A stretch of 9,830 nt of DNA from Gammaproteobacteria bacterium (GTDB lineage Bacteria; Pseudomonadota; Gammaproteobacteria; DRLM01): assembly GCA_015490395.1 (NCBI GenBank), contig WFXX01000186.1, positions 1-9,830 of the forward strand. The letters are read 5' to 3'. The translations under genes and the position numbers were made by a program. Below, piece after piece: positions 1 through 6,305 of the stretch (positions within the stretch are counted from its first letter, which is position 1; each line of letters begins with the position of its first letter). Below the pieces are notes generated by a model. The model made no database searches, had not been told where the DNA came from, and saw only the letters and a program-made list of their open reading frames with translations.

Positions 1-2
1 GG

Positions 3-647
3 GGGCCGGGGGCGGGGCCGGTGGCCTGCACCGCCCGCCTGGCACCCTATCTGCCCGCGCCCCGGGTGGCCCGGGAGGGGGAGCGCTACCGCTGGCTGGA
101 GACCCGGGACCTGCCCCGGAGCATCGGTCGGCTGGGGGCCTTCGCCGGGAACGTGGGGGTGCTGCTGCGGGCCTACGTGTACCTGCGTCTGCTAGGCGAG
201 GAGGGCCTGCCCCGGGTGGCCGAGCACGCCACCCTGGCGGCCAACTATCTCCAGGCCCTGCTGCGCGAGGCCGGCTACCGGCCCGCCTTCCCCGGGCGCC
301 GGGCCACCCACGAGTTCGCCCTCAGCCTCCAGGATCTCAAGGCCCGTCATGGGGTGAGCGCCCTGGACGTGGCCAAGCGGCTGCTGGACCACGGCTTCTA
401 CGCCCCCACGGTCTACTTTCCGGCCCTGGTGCCCGAGTGCCTCCTCATCGAGCCCACCGAGACCGAGAGCCGGGAGACCCTGGAGGCCTTCGCCGCGGCC
501 ATGGCCGCCATTCGGCGCGAGGCCGAGACCGACCCCGGGCGGCTGCGCGGCGCCCCCCATGGCCTTCCGGTGGGGCGCCTGGACGAGGTGCGGGCTGCCC
601 GGCAGCTGGATCTGGCCTGGGAGGGGCCCCAGACGGCCCGAGCTTGA
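3..647 (+). CDS. gcvPB: Glycine dehydrogenase (decarboxylating) subunit 2, 5'-truncated by window edge
   Basis: This is the C-terminal part of the P-protein beta subunit of the glycine cleavage system. That subunit, together with GcvPA, decarboxylates glycine with pyridoxal phosphate and passes the aminomethyl group to the lipoylated H protein. The frame is open to the left edge: codons from base 3 read GPGAGPVACTARLAPYLP, matching the family's glycine-rich segment (typically GGGPGAGPVGV), so the GTG at 21 is an internal valine and not a start. Family signatures visible are SIGRLGAFAGNVGVLLRAYVY (SIG...GN.GVL.RAY), ATHEFALSLQ, and HGFYAPTVYFPALVPECLLIEPTETES. About 214 residues are present of roughly 480-500; the PLP-binding lysine lies upstream of the window. 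The gene ends in TGA and dgkA begins one base later, suggesting translational coupling. A separate gcvPA would be expected upstream because this is the split two-subunit type. Confidence 0.95.
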   Translation, partial: GPGAGPVACTARLAPYLPAPRVAREGERYRWLETRDLPRSIGRLGAFAGNVGVLLRAYVYLRLLGEEGLPRVAEHATLAANYLQALLREAGYRPAFPGRRATHEFALSLQDLKARHGVSALDVAKRLLDHGFYAPTVYFPALVPECLLIEPTETESRETLEAFAAAMAAIRREAETDPGRLRGAPHGLPVGRLDEVRAARQLDLAWEGPQTARA

Positions 648-648
648 G

Positions 649-1005
649 GTGGGCGACACCTTCGACTTGGTGCGCCTGGCACGGGCGGCCCGCTGCTCCT
701 GGGCGGGGCTACGGGCGGCTTGGCGCGAGGAGGCCGCCTTCCGCCTGGAGCTCCTCCTGCTGGGCCCCCTGGCGCTGGCCGTCCCCTGGCTGGGCGCCAG
801 CGGGGTGGAACGGGCCTTGCTGTGGGCCTCTCTGGCCCTGGTGCCCCTGGTGGAGCTGCTCAACAGCGCGGTGGAGGCCGCGGTGGACCGCAGCGGCCGG
901 GAGCACCATCCCCTGGCTGGCAAGGCCAAGGACCTGGGCTCGGCGGCCGTGGCGGCCGCCCTGGTCCTGGCGGGGGGGGTCTGGGCCCTGGTGCTGCTGG
1001 GCTAG
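649..1005 (+). CDS. dgkA: Diacylglycerol kinase (prokaryotic integral membrane type)
   Basis: This small inner-membrane kinase phosphorylates diacylglycerol to phosphatidic acid, recycling the diacylglycerol left over from periplasmic glucan or lipopolysaccharide decoration. The 118-residue product aligns with E. coli DgkA (122 aa) essentially without gaps. CSWAGLRAAWREEAAFR (16-32) matches YSWKGLRAAWINEAAFR, VELLNSAVEAAVDR (68-81) carries the catalytic E69, N72, E76 and D80, and HPLAGKAKDLGSAAV follows. Three hydrophobic segments are visible at about 33-50, 54-75 and 94-117. The GTG at 649 is chosen because it places the protein in register with E. coli DgkA; a start further upstream (ATG 559) would run deep inside gcvPB and give a proline- and arginine-rich extension not found in the family. 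No strong Shine-Dalgarno is visible, in keeping with coupling to gcvPB, whose stop ends at 647. TTG 667 and GTG 670 are less likely alternatives. Confidence 0.94.
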   Translation: MGDTFDLVRLARAARCSWAGLRAAWREEAAFRLELLLLGPLALAVPWLGASGVERALLWASLALVPLVELLNSAVEAAVDRSGREHHPLAGKAKDLGSAAVAAALVLAGGVWALVLLG

Positions 1006-1054
1006 GGCCGGGAACGGGTCTTCACGGAGCGGAGAGGAAGGAGAGCGACACCCC

Positions 1055-2002
1055 ATGTCCGTGCTGATCTGCGGCTCCATCGCCTACGACACCATCATGG
1101 TCTTCCACGATCGCTTCCGGAACCACATCCTGCCGGAGCAGGTGCACATCCTGAACGTCTCCTTCCTGGTGCCCGAGATGCGCCGGGAGTTCGGCGGCTG
1201 CGCCGGCAACATCGCCTACGGCCTCAAGGCCCTGGGCGGGGACCCCCTGCCCATGGGCACCGTGGGGCGGGACTTCGAGCCCTATGCCCGCTGGATGGAC
1301 CGCTGGGGCATCCCCCGCACCCACGTCAAGGTCCTGGAGGACACCTACACCGCCCAGGCCTACATCACCACCGACCTGGACGACAACCAGATCACCGCCT
1401 TCCACCCCGGGGCCATGACCCGCTCCCACGAGCAGCGCGTCCAGGAGGCCCGGGGCGTGGAGCTGGGCATCGTCTCCCCGGACGGCCGCGACGGGATGCT
1501 GCAGCACGCCGAGCAGTTCGCCGAGGCCGGCATCCCTTTCGTCTTCGACCCCGGCCAAGGCATGCCCCTGTTCGACGGCAAGGAGCTGCTCCGCTTCCTG
1601 GACCTGGCCACCTGGGTGACGGTGAACGACTACGAGGCCCGCCTCATGGAGGAACGCACCGGGCTGGACATCGAGCGCCTGGCTCGCCGGGTGGAGGCCT
1701 TCGTGGTCACCCTGGGGCCGCGGGGGTCGCGCATCCACACCGACGGCGAGGTGCTGGAGATCCCCGCGGCCAATCCCCGGGAGGTGGTGGACCCCACCGG
1801 CTGCGGGGACGCCTACCGCGCCGGGCTGCTACGGGGCCTGAGCCTGGGCCTGGACTGGGAGACCACCGGGCGCATGGCCTCGCTCATGGGGGCCATCAAG
1901 GTGGAAACGGCGGGCACCCAGAATTACCATGTGACCCCTGCCTCCTTCGCCTCGCGCTACCGCGAGGCCTTCGGGCGCGAGCTGGTGCTGCCCGGGGCCT
2001 GA
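1055..2002 (+). CDS. PfkB-family (ribokinase-fold) sugar/nucleoside kinase, adenosine-kinase-like
   Basis: This cytoplasmic kinase has 315 residues. The family transfers the ATP gamma-phosphate to a sugar or nucleoside hydroxyl. Motifs seen are an N-terminal strand LICGSIAYDTIM (4-15), a PfkB signature-1-like stretch FGGCAGNIAYGLKALGG (46-62), the lid region TAQAYITTDLDDNQ (99-112), NDYEARLME (191-199), and signature 2 VVDPTGCGDAYRAG (244-257), with D252 as the expected catalytic base and TGCGD as the anion hole. The LICGSIAYD start, the FHPGAM segment and the FDPGQGMPLF segment resemble, from memory, a beta/gammaproteobacterial subgroup that includes a Burkholderia nucleoside kinase; nucleoside (adenosine/inosine) is therefore my preferred substrate, by inference only. 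The ATG at 1055 is preceded by AGGAAGGAG at 1035-1043; the open frame further upstream is a shadow over dgkA. It lies 49 nt after dgkA and 58 nt before the bTHX gene. Confidence 0.88.
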   Translation: MSVLICGSIAYDTIMVFHDRFRNHILPEQVHILNVSFLVPEMRREFGGCAGNIAYGLKALGGDPLPMGTVGRDFEPYARWMDRWGIPRTHVKVLEDTYTAQAYITTDLDDNQITAFHPGAMTRSHEQRVQEARGVELGIVSPDGRDGMLQHAEQFAEAGIPFVFDPGQGMPLFDGKELLRFLDLATWVTVNDYEARLMEERTGLDIERLARRVEAFVVTLGPRGSRIHTDGEVLEIPAANPREVVDPTGCGDAYRAGLLRGLSLGLDWETTGRMASLMGAIKVETAGTQNYHVTPASFASRYREAFGRELVLPGA

Positions 2003-2044
2003 GGCGGGGGCGGGCACGAGTCGGCAGGTCATCCGACAGTCGCT

Positions 2045-2052
2045 AGGGGAGG
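2045..2052 (+). promoter_or_regulatory. Strong Shine-Dalgarno that fixes the bTHX start
   Basis: AGGGGAGG lies 8 nt before the GTG at 2061. It is one of the best ribosome binding sites in the window and argues that the 35-codon frame behind it is really translated. Confidence 0.7.
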
Positions 2053-2060
2053 ATCACCGC

Positions 2061-2168
2061 GTGGGCAAGGGCGACCGCAAGACGCGCCGGGGCAAGATCT
2101 GGCGGGGCACCTACGGCAAGACCCGTCCGGCTCCGGGCAAGGGTAAGAAGAAGGAGCGGGAGGGCTAA
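2061..2168 (+). CDS. Small 30S ribosomal protein bTHX (Thx)
   Basis: This is a 35-residue, extremely basic protein too short for ordinary gene calling. Residues 4-20 read GDRKTRRGKIWRGTYGK, nearly identical to the Thermus thermophilus Thx protein (GDRRTRRGKIWRGTYGK), a 27-residue peptide that sits in the head of the 30S subunit and stabilises the packing of 16S rRNA helices. After the core come TRP and a lysine/glycine tail (APGKGKKKEREG), a few residues longer than in Thermus. The start is GTG, with AGGGGAGG 8 nt upstream, and the stop is TAA. It lies between the PfkB kinase and a cyclic-nucleotide-binding gene and probably shares their transcript; engB, a 50S-assembly GTPase, is two genes downstream. 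Homology is from memory of the Thermus sequence, but the match is too long and specific to be chance. Confidence 0.93.
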   Translation: MGKGDRKTRRGKIWRGTYGKTRPAPGKGKKKEREG

Positions 2169-2198
2169 GGCCCCCGCCCCCTTCCCCGAGGAGGAGCC

Positions 2199-2690
2199 AT
2201 GGACGAGGAGCTCAAGCAGCGGCTCATCCCCTTCCTGGGCCGCCAGCACCTGTGCGCCTCCCTCACCGTGCGGGAGGTGGAGACCTTCCTGGACTTCACC
2301 GACCTGGTCCGCTTCCGCAAAGGGGAGGTCATCGCCGAGGTGGGCGAGGTGGGCGATGCCCTCTACGTGGTCTTCCGCGGAGAGGTGGGCTTCTACTACG
2401 ACGACGCCGGCCGGGAGCTGGAGGTGGGCACGGCCCGCGAGGGAGAACTGGTGGGAGAGATGTCCTTCTTCGACCGCCGGCCTCGCTCCCTACGCATACG
2501 GGCCAAGGCGCCCCGCACCGAGCTGCTGCGCCTGACCCGGCCCATGTATCAGCGGCTCAAGGTGGAGCAGCCTTTCATCGCCGTGAACCTGCTGGAGCAA
2601 GCCATCATCAGCTTGGACCAGCTCCTGCGCCAGGTCAGCGCCGAGGAAGCCTCCTTGGCCCACTATGTCTACGGTCCCGGGCGGCGCTGA
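2199..2690 (+). CDS. Stand-alone cyclic-nucleotide-binding (CRP-like) domain protein
   Basis: The product has 163 residues. A jelly-roll cNMP-binding domain spans about 25-125: FRKGEVIAEVGEVGDALYVVFRGEV (39-63) matches the beta-roll of CRP/PKA regulatory domains, and the phosphate-binding cassette GELVGEMSFFDRRPRS (82-97) keeps the Gly-Glu pair (G86, E87) and the Arg-Ser pair (R96, S97) that hold the cyclic phosphate and ribose. A C-terminal helical tail (about 126-152, NLLEQAIISLDQLLRQ) follows. There is no helix-turn-helix, kinase, channel or diguanylate cyclase domain, so it is not a CRP-type transcription factor on its own; it may act through a partner. The ATG is preceded by GAGGAGGAG (2188-2196). 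The gene lies 30 nt after the bTHX gene and overlaps engB by 26 nt. The ligand (cAMP, cGMP or another) cannot be decided from sequence. Confidence 0.88.
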   Translation: MDEELKQRLIPFLGRQHLCASLTVREVETFLDFTDLVRFRKGEVIAEVGEVGDALYVVFRGEVGFYYDDAGRELEVGTAREGELVGEMSFFDRRPRSLRIRAKAPRTELLRLTRPMYQRLKVEQPFIAVNLLEQAIISLDQLLRQVSAEEASLAHYVYGPGRR

Positions 2691-3351
2691 GCAAGCCGAG
2701 GCGGAGGAGTCCCGGCAAGGCCGTGGAGGGCGTGGTGCCTCCTCCCTCTGGTGCCGCCCGCCGCGTTTCCTGCTGGGCGCGGCCGCGCCAGAGCAGCTTC
2801 CCCCTGACCAAGGGTGGGAGGTGGCTTTCGCCGGGCGCTCCAACGCCGGCAAGTCCTCCGCACTCAACGCCCTGGCAGGGGTCCGCTCCCTGGCCCGCAC
2901 CAGCAAGGCGCCCGGGCGCACCCGGGAGATCAACTTCTTCGCCTGGGACCCGGAACGGCGCCTGGCGGATCTTCCGGGCTACGGCTACGCCCGGGTGCCC
3001 CGGGAGACGGCCCGGCGCTGGGCGGCGCTGCTGGAGCGCTACCTCCAGCGCCGCTGCCTGGCCGGCCTGGTGCTGCTGATGGACGCGCGCCACCCCCTCA
3101 CCCCCCTGGATCGCCAGCTCCTGGACCTGGCCGCCTGCCGGCGCCTGCCGGTGCTCCTGCTGCTGACCAAGGCCGACAAGCTAGGCCGTGGGGCGGCCCT
3201 GGAGGCCCTGCGGCGGGTGCGCCGTGAGCTCCCCGCCTGGGGCGAGGCCACCGCCTCCTGGCGCGCCGTGCTCTTCTCCGCCCGCACCCGCCTGGGGGTG
3301 CCGGAGGCCCGCCAGGCGGTGGATGTCTTTTTGAATCAATCAGTTATGTAG
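2665..3351 (+). CDS. engB: Ribosome biogenesis GTP-binding protein EngB/YsxC/YihA
   Basis: EngB is an essential circularly ordinary (G1-G5) GTPase of the TrmE-Era-EngA-EngB group that acts late in 50S ribosomal subunit assembly. All five G motifs are present: G1 GRSNAGKS (57-64), G2 threonine in PGRT (T86), G3 DLPG (102-105), G4 TKAD (168-171) and G5 SAR (205-207). The flanks VAFAGRSNAGKSSALN and SLARTSKAPGRT are diagnostic for EngB. At 228 residues it is about 20 longer than E. coli YihA; the excess is an N-terminal Gly/Arg/Glu-rich extension (1-30). ATG 2665 is the only conventional start in frame, lies inside the end of the cNMP-binding gene, and has only a distant GAGGAA (2642-2647), so translation is probably coupled. 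The last codons are unusually AT-rich for this genome. The gene converges on polA across an interval holding a predicted small RNA. Confidence 0.95.
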   Translation: MSTVPGGAEQAEAEESRQGRGGRGASSLWCRPPRFLLGAAAPEQLPPDQGWEVAFAGRSNAGKSSALNALAGVRSLARTSKAPGRTREINFFAWDPERRLADLPGYGYARVPRETARRWAALLERYLQRRCLAGLVLLMDARHPLTPLDRQLLDLAACRRLPVLLLLTKADKLGRGAALEALRRVRRELPAWGEATASWRAVLFSARTRLGVPEARQAVDVFLNQSVM

Positions 3352-3361
3352 ACATACGGGC

Positions 3362-3402
3362 AAAAAGAAGCCCCGGCCTGAAAGAGGGAGGAGGACCGGG
3401 GC
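3362..3402 (-). terminator. Rho-independent terminator of the small RNA (and of polA)
   Basis: The minus strand reads GCCCCGG (3402-3396), a 19-nt CU-rich loop, CCGGGGC (3376-3370), then TTCTTTTT (3369-3362). Three further pairs (CCT with AGG) can form inside after a bulged T. It would stop both the small RNA and read-through from polA. The T tract is on the minus strand only, so it does not serve engB as a canonical terminator. Confidence 0.85.
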
Positions 3403-3495
3403 ACAACACCTGGCTTGGGGGAGCCAGGTTCAGAGGGGTTTTCCCGCTCAGGGAGGGGAAGCGGGAAAGAGTACGGGCCAGAAACAACCGCACTC
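3362..3495 (-). ncRNA. Predicted sigma-E-controlled small RNA with C-rich loops in the polA-engB interval (positional analogue of Spot 42/ErsA/sX13)
   Basis: Seen on the minus strand: (1) a 5' hairpin, GAGTGCGG (3495-3488) with CCGTACTC (3476-3469), 8 pairs including one G-U; (2) TTTCCCGCT (3468-3460) with AGCGGGAAA (3448-3440), 9 perfect pairs, loop TCCCCTCCCTG; (3) a C-rich linker ACCCCTCTG (3439-3431); (4) ACCTGGCT (3429-3422) with AGCCAGGT (3415-3408), 8 perfect pairs, loop CCCCCA; (5) a terminator hairpin with a CU-rich loop and T tract. A sigma-E-type promoter ends at 3502, and the first hairpin starts just where transcription should begin, giving about 134 nt. Known: the polA-engB (yihA) slot holds Spot 42 in E. 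coli and the sigma-22-dependent ErsA in Pseudomonas, and sX13, with C-rich loops, lies downstream of polA in Xanthomonas. Inferred: a trans-acting small RNA whose C-rich loops pair with purine-rich ribosome binding sites. No open reading frame explains this interval. Confidence 0.8.
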
Positions 3496-3501
3496 GTACC
3501 C

Positions 3502-3529
3502 TGAGAGTGTAGACGCTGAAAAAAGTTCC
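3502..3529 (-). promoter_or_regulatory. Sigma-E (RpoE/AlgU)-type promoter for the small RNA
   Basis: On the minus strand GGAACTT (3529-3523) followed by more T residues matches the sigma-E -35 element (GGAACTT), and TCTCA (3506-3502) fits the -10 (consensus TCTGA/TCTAA) with one mismatch. The spacing between GAACTT and TCTCA is 16 nt, as expected. Transcription would start at about 3496-3495. No convincing sigma-70 -35/-10 pair is visible in the same stretch. Confidence 0.7.
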
Positions 3530-3546
3530 GCACGCCTTGGCCGGCC

Positions 3547-6258
3547 TCAGTGAGCCTCGTCCCAGCTGGCCCCCACCCCCACCTCCACCTCCAGGGGCAC
3601 GCTGAGCTCGGCCGCCTGCGCCATGGTCTCGGCCACCACCCGGCGGGCCTCCTCTACCCGGTCCTCGCGCACCTCGAAGACCAGCTCGTCGTGCACCTGC
3701 ATGATCATGCGCACCCCCTCCCGCTTCTGGCACCAGCGGTCCAGGGCGATCATGGCCCGCTTGATGATGTCGGCGGCCGTGCCCTGCATGGGGGCGTTGA
3801 TGGCCGCCCGCTCGGCGTACTGGCGCCGGGCCTGCTGGCGGGCGCGGATCTCGGGCAGGTGCAGGCGGCGCCCGTAGAGGGTCTCCACGTAGCCCTGGCG
3901 GCGGGCCTGCTCGCGCAGGGCCTCCATGAGGGCGGCCACGCCGGGGTAGCGGGCGAAGTAGCGGTCCATGTAGGCCTGGGCCTCCTCCTGGGGGATGCCC
4001 AGCTGGCGGGCCAGGCCGAAGGCGGACATGCCGTAGACCAGCCCGAAGTTGATGGCCTTGGCCCGGCGGCGCTGCTCCGGGCCCACCTGCTCCAGGGGCA
4101 GCCCGAAGAGCTCGGCGGCGGTGGCGGTGTGGATATCCAGGCCCCGGGCGAAGGCCGAGCGCAGGCCCTCGTCCCCGGACAGGTGCGCCAGGATGCGCAG
4201 CTCAATCTGGGAATAGTCCGCGGCCAGCAGCCGGTGGCCGGGCGGGGCCACGAAGGCCTGCCGGATGCGCCGGCCCTCCGGGGTCCGGACGGGGATGTTC
4301 TGCAGGTTGGGGTCCGAGGAGGACAGCCGCCCGGTGGCGGTGACGGCCTGATGATAAGAGGTGTGCACCCGCCCGGTGCGCGGGTGGATCTGCCGGGGCA
4401 GGCGATCGGTGTAGGTGGACTTGAGCTTGGCCAGGGCCCGGTAGTCCAGGATCAGGGCCACCAGCGGGTGCGCGCCCAGCAGCTCCTGCAGGGCGGACTC
4501 GGAGGTGGAGGGCTGGCCCTTGGGGGTCTTGCGCGGCACCGGCAGGCCGAGGCGCCCGTAGAGGATCTCCTGGATCTGCCTGGGCGAGTCCAGGTTGAAG
4601 GGCACGCCTGCCAGCTCGTGGGCTTGGCGGCGCAGGGCCTCCAGGCGCCCGGCCAGCTCGCGGCCCTGCTCCTCCAGGCGGCCGGCGTCCACCAGCACCC
4701 CGGCCCGCTCCATGCGCGCCAGCACCGGCACCAGGGGCACCTCCAGCTCCTCGTAGAGGGCCCGCAGCCGGGGCTGAGCCTGGAGCCGAGGCCAGAGCCG
4801 CTGGTGCAGCCGCAGCGACAGGTCCGCGTCCTCGGCTGCATAGGGGGCGGCCTCCTCCACGGGCACCTCCTGGAAGGGGACCTGGGCGGCCCCCTTCCCG
4901 GCCACCTCCTCGTAGCGCAGGCTGCGCCGGCCCAGGTGCCGGCGGGCCAGGGTGTCCAGGTCGTGCCGGGAGGTGCTCTCCAGGACATAGGACTCCAGCA
5001 TGGAGTCGTGCCGAATGCCCCGCAGGCGGATGCCATGGTTGGCCAGCACGCTTGCGTCGTACTTGAGGTTGTGGCCCACCTTGGCCCGCTCGGGGTCCTC
5101 CAGCAGAGGGCGCAGGCGCTCCAGCACCCGCTCCCGGTCCAGCTGGGCCGGGGCCCCGGGATAGCGGTGGGCCAGGGGCAGGTAGGCCGCCTCCCCGGGG
5201 GCCACGGCCAGGGCCACCCCCACCACTTCCGCCTCCATGTAGTCGAGGCTCGTGGTCTCCAGGTCCAGGGCGAAGAGCTCGGCCGCCTCCAGACGGCGCA
5301 GCCAGCGCTCCAGGCCGGCCTCGTCCAGCACCGTCTCGTAGGCCGCCCGGCGTTGCCGCGCCGCCTCCTCCCCCGGGGGGTCGTTCCCCTCGCCCTCCAG
5401 CTCGGCCAGCCAGGTGCGGAACTCCAGCCGCCGGTACAGCTCCCGCAGCCGCTCTCGGTCCGGCCTCCCCGGCACCAGCTCCTCAAGCACCAGGGGCAGG
5501 TCCAGGTCGGTGCGGATGGTGGCCAGCTCCCGGGCCAGGCGCAGCTGCTCCGGGCCTGCCTCCCGCAGCCGCTCCCCAGCCTTGCCCGGAATGCCCGCCG
5601 CATGGGCCAGCACCCCCTCCAGGGAGCCGTATTGGGCCAGCCAGCGGGCGGCGGTCTTGGGGCCCACCCCGGGCACGCCGGGGATGTTGTCCGAGGCGTC
5701 CCCCACCAGGGCCAGAAAGTCCGGGATGAGGGCGGGGGGCACCCCGAAGCGTGCCTCCACCCCCGCCGGATCCAGCACCCGTCCGCTCTGGGCCCCCACC
5801 AGGCGGATGCGCCCATCCACCAGCTGGGCCATGTCCTTGTCCCCGGTGGCGATGAGCACCTCCATGCCCTGGGCGGCGGCCCGTCGGGCCAGGGTGCCGA
5901 TGACGTCGTCGGCCTCCACCCCCTCCTCCACCAGCACCGGGAGCCCCTGGGCCCGGAGGCAGGCCAGCAAGGGCGCCACCTGCACCACCAGCTCCTCGGG
6001 CATGGGGGGGCGGTGCGCCTTGTAGTGGGCGTAGAGCTCGTCCCGAAAGGTGCGACCGGGGGCGTCGAAGACCACCGCCACCCGATCCGGCCGACGCTCG
6101 GCCAGGAGCTTCTGGAGCATCTTCAGCACCCCGAACACGGCCCCCGTGGGCTCGCCTCGGCTGTTGGCGAGCGGAGGCAGGGCGTGGAAGGCCCGGTACA
6201 GGAAGGAGCTGCCGTCCACCAGGAGCAGGAGGGGCGCCTGACACTCGGAAGGGCTCAT
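3547..6258 (-). CDS. polA: DNA polymerase I
   Basis: This is a 903-residue DNA polymerase I for Okazaki-fragment processing and repair, close to E. coli PolA (928). Domains in order are a 5'-nuclease/flap endonuclease (about 8-290; VEADDVIGTLA, ATGDKDMAQLV, LVGDASDNIPGVPGVGPKTA), a 3'-5' proofreading exonuclease (about 310-495) and a family A polymerase (about 500-903). The exonuclease keeps the DEDDy residues (D332 and E334 in LDLETT, D401 in NLKYD, Y473 and D477 in YAAED), so proofreading should be active. Polymerase motif A is DYSQIELR (D681), motif B is RRRAKAINFGLVYG (K734, F738, Y742), and motif C is VHDELVFEV (D857, E858). The ATG at 6258 is preferred because residues just after it (LLLLVDGSSFLYRAFHALP) match the family's N-terminus; the longer form from 6336 adds 26 unconserved residues and would run over the likely promoter. 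It converges with engB and diverges from the DUF2782 gene. Confidence 0.97.
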   Translation of the reverse strand: MSPSECQAPLLLLVDGSSFLYRAFHALPPLANSRGEPTGAVFGVLKMLQKLLAERRPDRVAVVFDAPGRTFRDELYAHYKAHRPPMPEELVVQVAPLLACLRAQGLPVLVEEGVEADDVIGTLARRAAAQGMEVLIATGDKDMAQLVDGRIRLVGAQSGRVLDPAGVEARFGVPPALIPDFLALVGDASDNIPGVPGVGPKTAARWLAQYGSLEGVLAHAAGIPGKAGERLREAGPEQLRLARELATIRTDLDLPLVLEELVPGRPDRERLRELYRRLEFRTWLAELEGEGNDPPGEEAARQRRAAYETVLDEAGLERWLRRLEAAELFALDLETTSLDYMEAEVVGVALAVAPGEAAYLPLAHRYPGAPAQLDRERVLERLRPLLEDPERAKVGHNLKYDASVLANHGIRLRGIRHDSMLESYVLESTSRHDLDTLARRHLGRRSLRYEEVAGKGAAQVPFQEVPVEEAAPYAAEDADLSLRLHQRLWPRLQAQPRLRALYEELEVPLVPVLARMERAGVLVDAGRLEEQGRELAGRLEALRRQAHELAGVPFNLDSPRQIQEILYGRLGLPVPRKTPKGQPSTSESALQELLGAHPLVALILDYRALAKLKSTYTDRLPRQIHPRTGRVHTSYHQAVTATGRLSSSDPNLQNIPVRTPEGRRIRQAFVAPPGHRLLAADYSQIELRILAHLSGDEGLRSAFARGLDIHTATAAELFGLPLEQVGPEQRRRAKAINFGLVYGMSAFGLARQLGIPQEEAQAYMDRYFARYPGVAALMEALREQARRQGYVETLYGRRLHLPEIRARQQARRQYAERAAINAPMQGTAADIIKRAMIALDRWCQKREGVRMIMQVHDELVFEVREDRVEEARRVVAETMAQAAELSVPLEVEVGVGASWDEAH

Positions 6259-6290
6259 CGGCTCGATCCCGCGCGGCCGGGGGCTCGGGC

Positions 6291-6296
6291 ATTCTA
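6291..6296 (-). promoter_or_regulatory. Candidate -10 element for polA
   Basis: The minus strand reads TAGAAT, one mismatch from TATAAT, with its downstream edge 32 nt before the polA ATG. It is one of few A/T-rich hexamers in this stretch. The position 17 nt further upstream (TGCTGT) is a poor -35 and lies inside the 16-nt tandem repeat, so strength would be low or activator-dependent. Confidence 0.35.
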
Positions 6297-6305
6297 TCCG
6301 CCCCC

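Noticed and set aside
192..929. Long minus-strand open frames opposite gcvPB and dgkA
   Set aside because: They are typical high-GC shadow frames, Arg/Ser/Gly-rich without domain signals, and the + strand carries two recognisable genes.
437..1054. Upstream in-frame extension of the PfkB-family kinase gene
   Set aside because: It covers the gcvPB end and all of dgkA in another frame, gives Arg/Pro/Trp-rich sequence, and the ATG at 1055 has its own AGGAAGGAG.
3408..3440. A + strand terminator for engB formed by the ACCTGGCT stem followed by GGGGTTTT
   Set aside because: The T run is only four residues and is separated from the stem by about ten bases, so it is not a convincing intrinsic terminator.
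3336..3733. Two minus-strand open frames across the engB-polA gap (65 and 129 codons)
   Set aside because: They have no family resemblance or convincing start signals, they cut through the hairpins, and the interval is better explained as a structured small RNA.
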